In this document: positions 38,001 through 50,000 of the stretch, one piece after another
Numbering within the stretch: the first letter of the stretch is position 1
How the letters are laid out: each line of letters opens with the position of its first letter
Assembly: GCA_024449915.1 (NCBI GenBank)
Contig: JAMZAV010000814.1
Location: forward strand, 1 to 64,000
Length of the DNA: 64,000 nucleotides
DNA from: Sweltsa coloradensis
Lineage: Eukaryota; Arthropoda; Insecta; Plecoptera; Chloroperlidae
Direction: 5' to 3'
Notes under the pieces: generated by a model
What the model was told of the DNA's origin: nothing
Database searches by the model: none
The model's input: only the letters and a program-made list of their open reading frames with translations
Translations under genes and position numbers: made by a program

Positions 38001-41000
38001 GAGTATGTGATAATAAGTATTCAAAAATGCTTTCCGCTTTTTGAAGCAAAGAAGAGATGAATTTTTAAAAGTAGTTGCATTTCATTACTGTAATATTATT
38101 ATTACTGTACTGTTATTGACTTTATCAATTAATCTCTGCTTAAAATATAGCTCGCATAGATACAAGTTATTTAATTCGTATTTGTGTACTTCTAGAGGCA
38201 ACATTTTTTTAAATTTATAAATAAAACTGAACATTTTCAATATAACTACACAGCCCGACTAACTCATGTAAAGTAAAATATATAATAAATTACCAGAATT
38301 TATTATCAAGTACTCTAATCAAAACCCTTTTTTAATTAATTACTCTTAAAAATATATTTATTTAAATCAATGCTTCTTTAAAAGCTTACTTCTCATTAAA
38401 AAAAATTGTCGATAATTAATTATTACAATTTAAATGCCTGTCCTAACACTTCTTTCCATGTTCTCCATTCCCCTCATTTCGTCCTATATTTCCAATTTAC
38501 AATGTTGTTAAAAATATTGTTACTTGTTTGTTATTATTGTTTCAATTTTTTTACTTTTTTCCACTTGCATACACAAATTTTTGGGTGAACATTCCTCACC
38601 CTAAAATTCGTGTATGTACGTAAAGAGGCTTTGGTAAAAAGTTTTTTAATTACGTTTTAATATTTAGTTAGATAATAATAATTGTTGCTTTAATTGTAGT
38701 TGAAATGACTGGTCATAACGTCACGTAAAAGGTACCTTACCATCGTTGTATTTAAACGAAAAAAACTCTCGTTTAGATTTATGAAAAATATATCTCACCA
38801 CAAATTAACTTCAATTGACATTTGTACAGATGTAATCGGAAACTGAACATTATCCCCATTAAACATGCCCAATAGTTTCAATACCATCAATTTAACGACT
38901 GGCTGGTTCTCCGATTTGAAAAAAACACACATAAATGTAGAACCGCAATCCATAAAACTAAAAGTACTCGTAAACCATGCCGAACATTTTTATCTACGCC
39001 ATTAAAAACGTCATTAATACGAACGATTCGTTACACTCGAGCACGAGAGGATATCGATATGTCGATGTCACAGACAGCAATTTATCGTTCTAGCATCCAG
39101 AGGGCTGTTGGTATAATAGGGGAAAATACATGTGTTGGTTGTTGCATAAAATATGTGACACAATCTTGATAAATACGACTCTTTCTAGCGCTTCGCGTGC
39201 AGCATGCATATAACTCAACCTGGATATAAGATGTTCTAGAATTTACATAATGCAATACAAATAGTAACATTAAATGATTAATTATCATTTTTTTAAATGA
39301 CATTAAAACCTATGATCTTATATTTTACTAAAGCGAAATATTTCAAGAACTATCCAATAAATATTAATTGTTTTAAATAAAATACAAGATAAAAGTTGCC
39401 AATGTTCAATTATTTATATGTCTCAATACATTTCCTATATAGTTTCACTTTACTTATTATTTATTATTGTAAATGTTTATTTGTATGAGATCAAAATGTA
39501 TTTTATTATTGATAACAAAAATAAAATGTGTTTTGGGATGATTTGCTGTCGTTAAAATAATGAATAGGAAAATATTTCGAAACGATTTTGCATTATCATA
39601 AATGGATTTTTTGTCAAATAAAGATGCATATAAAGATGAGAGAATGACCTTATGACCTTATTAATAATTATTGTAAAAGGGACAATTTGTGAAGATTAAT
39701 TATATAGCTTAACTCTATTTACGATTTAATCTCAAAGTTAGTTTTTTTAATTGTAATGCATTTCATATAGAATACAAGTTTGTGATGAAACGGGACGTAT
39801 TTTTGTGTTTTATGAGTTTTTACGATGTAATCGGCCTGTTGTTATGTTTCCAATAGTAAGTTTAGTTTTTATTTTAATTATCATCGTGCCCTCTTTTCCA
39901 TTATTCTTATCTCATATCCATTACTTTCATCGCAATACAATCTTGATTTAGCCCTACAATGTTTAACCTTCACTCCCCCTTAATTAAAATAAATCGTATC
40001 CGCTCGTGGATCAAAATATTAATTTTCTCTAATTTTACAAATTCTCCTTGATAAAGCACATTATAACATATTTTCAATTTTGCTAGCCAGCTTCCGTCAC
40101 AAATGTTCGATGCTAATTATCACATTTACATTAATTTATTAAATATACACATTTTTGTGTAATTTATAACAATGTAAAATTTACGTGTCTTATGAAAAGT
40201 TGTCATAATTTAACGTAGGTCTAAATGTGCCAGAAATCAAAACACCAATTTTTTTTTCATTTTCTGGCACATTTAGACCTACGTTAAATTATGAAAACGT
40301 TTTATGAGACACGTAAATTTAACCATTATTATAAATTACACAAAGTTGTGTTCTCATGTAATGGGTTTCAGGAATATGAACACGCCGAACATGAAATTGT
40401 CCCACTTAATGTTATCATAGTTCGATCATAGTCTGACAATCACATTGTTTCTCCCTACCCCCGGCAGAACGCGCTACGTGTCCGAGTTGGACGTGACCCA
40501 GACCGATCTGTACATGGACAACCCCTACGCCGAGAGGACGGGCGCCCTACACCGCAGCCCCAGTTTACCCCCCGTGCACCAGGACGAGCAGCAAGAGCTA
40601 CCGCGACGACGCGAGTACAGGCGCGCAGAGTACAGCGAGGAGCTGCACAGCAACGAGGAGGGGGAGACCTCGGGATATGCGAGCGATAGCAACGAGTGGC
40701 ACCAGAGAAACGTAAGCTCGCACTCTTAAGACTGTTTGCCAAGCTCGGGACAAACTTTTTTTACTATGTTAAATGCCCATTTAAAAAACGCTTGATCGTC
40801 ATATCCAGCTAATTTCACATACAAAACGTACCGCTTTTTTACCTTTAATATTCATAAAAAAATCTGCATTTTTGAGAGGCTGTTCACAAAAGGATGAGCG
40901 CGTGTCTATCAAAGCCAATTTTGAAATTTCAAATAATTGTCTCTTACACAAAATTGTGAATTACTACAAATTAACTGTTTGGTGTCATATTTACGGCCAG

Positions 41001-44000
41001 GTAACAAGAAAAGTGAGCAGTATATGGAAAATGTGCCTTGATACCAACTATAACACCTTCTTACTTAACATTTTGGTGCAAACCACAACCCGATAGGACA
41101 AATGATAGAGCTTCCAAGTGATCTTGACTTTACTTCTGCGTTCTGCGTCAAAGCCTGGTTTTCTCGAGCTTAGCCAACAGTCTTAACTATGTATTATAAA
41201 CTATGATATTATATAATATAATAATTTAAGTCTACCCAAGGTGCAATTCATGCCCCTCTTCAGGTAACTAGGTATGTTAAGCGAATAGGACAATTGTGAA
41301 GGGATGTCCGAGGGCTGTTTAAGAGGATTCAATCCTTTGCATTCGCATTAACGATTGAGGAAAACCTCGGGGAAAACCTTCAGTCAGGATTGCCGGTCTC
41401 TACGGAATTTGAACCCGAGACATTCCGAATCAGAGTCACGCGATTAACGCTCAAGCCAACACTATCGGTTAATTATATTATATGTTTTTTTTTATTCCAG
41501 ACAATCAATCCATATACATTAAAGAGACATTACACTGTAATTTAAGAAAATAGAAAACGGAAGGATTTACTTTCAAATATAATAAAACAATTTCATGAAT
41601 TATTTTAACTTCATTTTAATCAATTTGATGTTATAAAGTGTATTTTCTATAAATTTTATTTACACTGAATTTGACTTTCAATTAATTCTTCAAATCTCTT
41701 CGAATGATGTTGTACTAATGCTCTTGTTTCCTTGTTTTATTTAATTAAGTATGAATAAAAAGCTTTTTGTTGGATCGAATTAAAAATCAGTGCCTAAAAC
41801 GTTTTTAATTTTCAACCAAATCGATCGATATTACCGTTCCCCCTATCACAATCAACATTTAATTAAAATTAGCAAAAAAACTTTTCCCATGTAAAATTTT
41901 TTTGGAATGACAATAAAATTACAGAAAGGGTTCCAGAATGAACCCTTACAATCAGAATCAAAGCTTGGTGCGCCCGAACGTGTCCAACAGTTCTAAGTGC
42001 ACACCCTCAATGACGTAGTTCCCAACTTGAAACGTCCCATAATGATCAGAACAGAAGTGAAGATATCGAAGAAGTTTCTTCAACGCGTTTTCTCCTCGAC
42101 TGGGACTTTCTATGGTGTTTAACTTTTGTTTGAAAGTTTCTACGTAGGAGGAAATCAGATAAGTTCATTATTGAAAGGTTGGCCGTGGGGCATTGTGACG
42201 TCATGGCACGCATCTTATTCGTCCTTTGTAAACAGCCCTCGTACTCGCTACTTATATTATATCGCTACTCGAGGCGCTACTCGAGGCGCTCGTTTAGACA
42301 AAATCAAATAGCTTTAGAAACTTAAGAGGAAGGACTACCGCCAATATTAAAACCATGCGAAATAACCATATTTTAGTAATAACTCACATAACGCTACACA
42401 AAAACAAAAATTGAACTATATCTGGCATAAAAACGTTTTTCAAATATTGTAACCAATAATGATTTTAATCAAGGTTTAAATTAAATTATTGTATTCCGTA
42501 ATTAAAAAGGCCACTGATAACAATATTTGAATATTTTTTTCGTGCAATGTGTAGTTCGAACTAAACTACATAAGACCTAGTAGCCCTTTTTCGATTTAAC
42601 GTTACAGATTGAGAGATATTACTAAAATAAGGTTATTTTGCGTTGTTTTTATATTGGTGGTGATCCTTCCCCTTAATGCGAGGCGCAAATAATTGTTCTT
42701 GTGAAAACAAGTGAAACGGCTTCAACCACGGGTTTCCACTGTGCATCACAAATTGTGGTGATTTTTTGTTTTCACGGACAAATATGTATGGTTCACTCTC
42801 CTTTACGGGTCATTTGTCGGGTATCATCCAATCTTGACACTTTGCACCCTGTACCACCCCAGAAATGTAAACATTAAAATTTGACACTTTGTTGGTGGTT
42901 GAAAAAGTTTTCTGGTAAAAATAAATATAAAATAAAATGAACTTAAGGGAAGAAAGCGAGTATTTTTCTAATAATTAATACAAGCTTTCATATTTTTAAA
43001 TCATAAATTATAATTTTCATGAACCATTGTTAAAAAGTTTTTCACAAGGATACACAATGTAGGGTACACATTCGTATTACCAAGTGTGAGATTCTTCATG
43101 TGGTTAACTAGGTTATTATGGATTTCGGGTAATTGTGAAGTAAATGTCCGAGGGGGTTATTGAGAGGACTATATCACAGCATTCACGATTGAAGAGATGC
43201 TTGGAAAAACTTTCTGTCGAGATTGTCAGTGAAGGGAAATCAAACCGCGACTTGCCTAATCAAAATCACACATTAAATACTTCTGCCCTAAAATAATAAA
43301 ACAAAAGAATGTGGCATGAAAAGCAAGGTTCATCAGCATCTCCTTAAGCCCTCCTTTCTACTCGCTCGCCGGAGGTTTCCCGAATGTCTTCTTAGAGATT
43401 CAGTGGACCTTTCTGATTACGTTAAACGACATAAACTGTTTATGTTGCAGGCGAAGTGGGGTAAGAGTCAGCGATCTGACAAGACCTTGAAGCGAGGGTT
43501 GAAACAGCACGACTGGCCGTCACCAGACCAAGGCTTCACCCCGACTCTCTCGTGTCCTCACCCCCTAGAATCATCCCCGTAGTCGACATGGTTTTGGGGA
43601 GGGAAAGACGCGGGCTTGAGCCGGGGGGAAAAAACCGAGCCGTCAACCAACGTAACACCCGTCCGTACGACCGCTTACTCCCCGTATAGTGGTTGCCAGG
43701 CATGGGCTAGTAGCACGATTGACACTGCAAGGGGTCAGAACACCGACTGGCCTCCCGACCAAGGCTTACCCCCCGACTCCTCGTACCACCACGTGTCACC
43801 CATCGCTTTGGGTTTAGGAGGAAAGGGGCCACGCCTGAAACAAGACCTAAGCAGGGTTACAACCGAACTGGTCGTCCAGCCCAAGCACCTCCAGCATTGT
43901 ACGCTACCCCCTGAACACCCGAATGTACCGATGTCGTGCCGCAAGCTGGAAGTCCCTCAGACGACACTGGGTGGTTGAAAACAGGACGAGCGTCACGACC

Positions 44001-47000
44001 AAGCGTCGCACCCGCACTCTCGTGTCCTCACCCCCAGAATTCATCCCCCATACCTTTTGAGCATGGGTCAGATCAGCCAGACAAAGACCTTGAGCGAGGG
44101 TTGAACTGGAAGGCGCTACAACCAAGACACCTGCCCGCTCCTCGGTCCTAGCCGACCTCCCCCACTGCGTAAGTGGGCAACTGGACCGTAAGAGTCACAC
44201 CAGAAAATACCAGGTTAAAGCACGACTGGTGTCAGCCGAGAGCAGGTTACCCAGATCTCGTGCACCAGAACACCCAGACGACATGGTTGTCAGGCGATGG
44301 GTACCAGGACTCAGTCCTCACCGACTCTACAGTACGACCTGTCATGACCCAGTCCAGACTATTGTGTCCCAAGCTGACAGCTTGAACCATGTGTTGCAGA
44401 CAAGCCGTAAGCGCGTACAGACACCTTGGCAGCTGAACCAGCCCTCAGCCGACTAGTTTGCTCACCTCAGATGTCCTGTCGCAGACTAAGTGAGCGCAAG
44501 TGGTAGGTCGATGCAAGGTACTCGAGGTACCGGCCAACCCAGCAAGTGTAACCCACGACTGCCGTCCCGCCCGAAGCCCTCAGACTATTCGTTGCCTAAG
44601 CCCGTAGAATCAGCCCAGACACACTAAGGTGTACAGCAGTCGGGCATTCCGGCAGCACCCCTGAATATCGGTTAACAGCCATGGCTCCCAGCGGACTTCA
44701 CCTCCCCGACAGCTGGTGCTAAACACGCGATCAATACCAATGTTGATGAGCCAACTGTGCCGTCACCCCAGACAACCTACGACGTTGAACGCACCTGGGT
44801 CACCAGCCAAGACTCGAGCTGGGTTGGTCGCACGACGCCTAAACAGCCTCATCGCAGTTTTGCCGTCAAGGGCAAGAGGAAAACAGCAAGACCTTCGAAG
44901 CGAGGTTGACACGACGACTGGCCGTCACAGACCAGGCTACCTCCCGACCTGTGCCCTCACCCCCTAGAATCATCCCCTCTTGTACGACTATGTTGTGTTG
45001 CAGGCGAAGTGGGGTAAGAGTCAGCGATCAGACAAGACCTTGAAGCGAGGGTTGAAACAGCACGACTGGCCGTCACCAGACCAAGGCTTCACCTCCCCCG
45101 ACTCTCTCGTGTCCTCACCCCCAAGACGCCGGAACGACAGGGGCGGGGATGTCGACGAGGGTGTGGACTCGCCCCCCTACCACCGCGTCATCAGGGGGAC
45201 GTCCCCCCCGTACAGACAGTGGTCCAGTGGGGACGAGGCGAGTAGGATGAAGTGGGGGGACAGGGGCGTGGGTGTGGGCCACCTCTGGGAACCTGCCTAC
45301 CTCGAGCCGGAGTGCAGACTGCCACAGGTAATGCACCATTTACATTAATATTTTCATATTAATTCGTTAGTTTTAACTCGGAAATATCATTTTATTGAGT
45401 GTTTCTTTGAACTCATACAATAATTAACATTTTTCCTCCGTACTCGACAAATTTTCGATGAGGGTCACCTCATCTTCGTCCGGCCACGCCAGACTCAGAG
45501 GACCAAAGTGTTTTAGGTCTGGATTGGGGGTGGGTTGGTGGGCTAGCTGGTGGGCTGGATGCAAGCTCTGGATACAGATTATGTATGTGTATATGTGCAG
45601 ATGTGTATTCAGAGATTGCATACCAGCCCACAAACCTCCAAACCAGACCCAAAACACTTGATCCTCAGTGTGTCTAGCGTGGCCGGAAGAAGATGAGGGG
45701 ACTCTCGTCGAAAACGCCGAATACGGTGAAAAACGGTGACTTTGTTAAATAAGTTTAAAGAAACACCCAATAAACATTCATATAATTATTATTTAACAAT
45801 TATTATTCGTCATATATCTTATACAGATTTTTCATTCCATTATTATATACCTATAAAGTATAGCAAAGCTCCCCTATGTATCACATTTATGTCCGACGTC
45901 TGTCTGTACATGTCACGTCTCTCGATTATAAAGAACATAACATTCTATTGGCATGCGATATTTTGTTGACTTTGCACTTTAAAAACACTGATACAGAACG
46001 TTTTAGGTGACCCTGGTGCTCAAGGGCGGAGCTAACCTCACCTAAATGATGGGAATCACATTAACCCGGCACCTCCACCAAAAATATTCTTAATTTTATA
46101 ATTTTGACTATTGTACAATATTGTCTAACGAATAGGTATAATAGGATTGCGTGAAAAAAGGGTATGATATATTGTATGCTTAATTTCTCAAGCATATATT
46201 ATGTATTTACTAGGAAAACGCTTAAGTCCCGCCGCGTTGTTAGATGAGCGTAATTGGTGCATTGAGCTGCCAATTGTTATGCGGATTTTCTGTTGTTCTG
46301 TGAAAAAACCATTACTAAGTTGAAGATTTAAAAAAAAATTAAATTAAATAAAATAAAAAAATAACTTTAATTTTTAATTTTTTTAATTAATCGTAATAAT
46401 TTTAAAATTCGATTGCGCACAAATTTTACACGAATATATTAATTTATAAAATTAAGGTTCTGTGAAAAAATCATTACAATAGGATAAAGCATGTAGGTGT
46501 TATAAGTCAAAGAATTGTTTTAAAAAAGAAAAAAAAACTAAAATTTCGATTTTCATGAGAAATAGTTTTTCGATTGCGCTCAAATTTCACACGAATATAT
46601 TAATTCATAAAATTAAGGTTCTGTGAAAAAAATCATTAAAATCGGATAAAGCATGTAGGTGTTATAAGCTGAAGAAATTTTTTAAAAATCGAAAAAAATC
46701 GTAAAATTGCGATTTTAATAAGAAATAATTTTCCGATTGCGCTCAAAAACGTGGCAATTCTAAGTTCAGAGATTTCGAAGGCCTCCATAAAATTTCATCG
46801 CAATCCGAGTATTGGTTTAGCCGGAATCGTGCTAACAAACAGACAAAAATACAAAAAGAAAAAAAAAGAAAAAAAAAAAATCCGGATTTTTTTCTCCAGT
46901 GTAGTGAAATGAAATCTTCGCTTCGCTCGCTACGCTCGCTACGCTCATCCAATTATTTTAAAAGCGGAATGTCAGAATCGTTACGAACCCTACAAACCCT

Positions 47001-50000
47001 ACGCCTGGCTTGACATCTTAGAGGCTCTCAATATCACGAATGCTACCTTCAAAACTGTTTAAACTTTAGAGGTAAATTAATTTCTTACAAACTAATTTTG
47101 GTCTGGCGTTATAAAAATAATACAGTGATTACTACAAAAAAACGCGTTTCAATTTCGGGGCGCCGAGCATGACAAGAAGTTTGTGTGCAGACAGACCAAG
47201 GTCTTCCCTTCATGCTAAGCGAACAAACATTTGAGTGACTTACATCTTGATGGCTGGTGAACACACGTTACGTAAAAACCTTCGCCAGCAGCTAGACGAA
47301 AAACTAGACATAGACGAAAACCTTATCATAGATGAAAATCAATTTAAATGTAGGTTTCTTACGAAGTGCACGATCGGCTAGTGTTGATGTACAATTCAGG
47401 GTAAATAAATAGAGATACGGAATTTGTATCTATATGTAATAAACTGGCAATTAAATGTATTTTTGTTGTTTTGGTGCTCTATGATTTTGAGTAATTAGCT
47501 TTCATTTCAGGATAATTTTAATTTATAGTTAAATATTTTTTAAGGTGTTCAGTATTTAAATGTATACACAAGTTAAACATGCATTGAAAAACAGGACTAT
47601 AAACATTTTTATATACACAAAATTCGACCGAATAAAAATGTTATATTGAAAAAAATGCTATATAAAACAAATCTTTAGAGAATTATTTCGCGGTACAAAA
47701 TATAAGTATGCAAAGGAGCGAAGCGACTGGCTCTTAACACTCAATTCAAATGATACTTTCTCTGTTCCTATTTCTGTGCGACTGTGAGTGAATTTGTTAA
47801 AAAACGGGCGACAGCTAAACAGATTGAGCTGAAATTTTAAACAGACATCCGGGACCAGTTTTGTGGGGTCTGTTGACATTTTCAACAAAATCTGTTAACG
47901 ATTGAAACTCACTAGAAATAAAAATGTGAAAAATGTTTACCAACAATGGTAGTTGTTTTAAATTAAATTAAATTAAAGAAACGGAGATAATTATGCTGAG
48001 TTAAAACAAATGTTTGCATGTACAGTGCGATGTAATTGCAATTAGAATACTTTTTAGGCCGATTGGATTCTTTATCTATAATATATGTGCAATTGCAATT
48101 TGAGTTTACATAGCGATTAATAAAAACCAATGCACTGAATGTGATCATGCCAAGAACAAATAATTGTCAAAGAAAAAGACCTTTTTTAAAATAATTATAT
48201 AAATGCAAAAAATTGAGAGAGCAAGTACAAGTTTTGAGATGTGATTTGTTGCTTATAGTAGGCGTACACCGACCAACATACTATTATTTAAAGCACACTT
48301 AATAAATTCACTGTCTCGTGGTTTATACTTAAAACAAATACAACAACAATAATACCACCCTCCATAATTAAATTGGATGTATAATGTAGAAATAATAAAA
48401 TCAAGAAGTGAGACCCGGCACCTCCACCAACAATGCTATTCTTATGGAGTTAAAGTTTTCTCACTCTACCCGGCACCTCCACCAATCTCATAAATCATTT
48501 GCTTTTTAATCATTTATTTTAAGACCATACAGTGAATTTAACTTAATTTTGATATAGATAAGAACTGTGATGTGCATTTAATTCCAAAATTAATAACTTG
48601 GAATAACTTGGAATAACCTTTTTTCAGTACAAGAAATTATTCATTGGATGAGAAATCACGCGAACCGATTGTGCTGAAATTTTAAACATACATTCGGGAA
48701 GAATTTAATTTGTGCTGTTAACATTTTCAACAAAATATGTTTTAGCGCACAAGAAAACATAAATTGAAAATATGCCGAAATGTGTAGCATTTAATTGAAC
48801 GACAACGGCTTTTGTTCTTGAAGAAATATTTTTATACGCGCTAAAAGTTACTCAAAATTTCGCTGTGAGATTGAGTAAGCATTGCAATCTTAACTCGTAC
48901 TTAGTACAAGCTGTGTTTTCTATAGTATTTTATACATTCAAAATTTGATCTCTAATGGTGTTTCATGAATAAACTATAAGACTATATTTTATTGACAATC
49001 ATATGAAATTAACATCGTTTAAACGTTAAAAAAAAAAGTTAATGCAGAGTAAACACGGCTCTACACCTCGTCTAGCAACGACATGGACGTTTTCCTAGTT
49101 TTGAAATGTGCAATCTTGAACAATATAAAATATTTTCAGATTAGTTTTAAAACTTCTTATGTGGATTGTAGATTATACGATTAATTTCATAAACGGATTT
49201 TTTATGGTTGATGTTTTATTAATATTCAAGTAAGAAAAAATGAATAATTAGAAAATCTCAGGAATGAAAATACTTTCGCGTGTACACGTCTCCGGAGTTA
49301 ACATTCACCTTTGACTTTCTATTATCCAGCCCACACAATTTCCGTTCAATTTCACATTTTCCTCCCTAGGGAATTTCATATCAGCGAGTCGGCTCGGATA
49401 TGTTTAATATCTTAATGCCTTCAGCCGGGGGCGAACGGAATCACGAACAGCATATCTGACCGTGAATCGAGCGCCAGACTTCTCTGATAACAATGTCAGG
49501 TTTCAAGTTCGCAGGGGAGTCAGTTTACCTTTGAAAGTTGAGCTGGAAACACGAGGAAGAGGAGTCGAGTGTTATTCAACTGAATGCGAACCAGTTGTAT
49601 AGGCAGAAAAACAAGAGGGAATGTCGCTTTACGATATAACTTATTTCATGGTGAGTTTGGCATTTCAAGTTTTGACAATGTAAAAATTAAAATTTATTTT
49701 AAAATTTTGTTATTGTTATTTTGTGTGCATTTATGTATCATGAGTTGGAATTTATGTCATTCTTTGTTAGCCAGTGTTTATAACCGAATTAAATAGTACA
49801 GGAAACACCAGTGCAACTCCCGTATCCAGCCTGCAAAGTGATTTCAAAACGGAAGCCGTAATGACGTCACTTAAAGTAATTGGAGTTTAAATAAATATAT
49901 ATTATAATAAATACGACACGTATCGTTTATCACCTGAGACATTAAAATTTCATTTGTTTTTAATGTTTTAAAAACTATTTGAAAGGTGTAGGAAAATAAA

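Larger units (their letters stand above)
34115..40152. other. Rest of intron 2
   Basis: AT-rich. Apart from the items at 36010, 36508 and a lone 17-bp motif at 37772-37788, I see nothing distinct. Confidence 0.4.
40712..43445. other. Intron 3 apart from listed repeats
   Basis: AT-rich DNA with SINE copies C and D. A short CTACTCGAGGCG tandem duplication lies at about 42266-42290. No other feature. Confidence 0.4.

Noticed and set aside
44716..44967. Open frames inside the GC-rich array (several, 70-120 codons)
   Set aside because: They change frame from unit to unit and lack splice borders; GC-rich repeats give long frames by chance.
46743..46952. Minus-strand frame starting MDERSERSERSED, also seen near 13444
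   Set aside because: It comes from the CGAAGCG-type terminal repeats of the Helentron-like element, not a gene.
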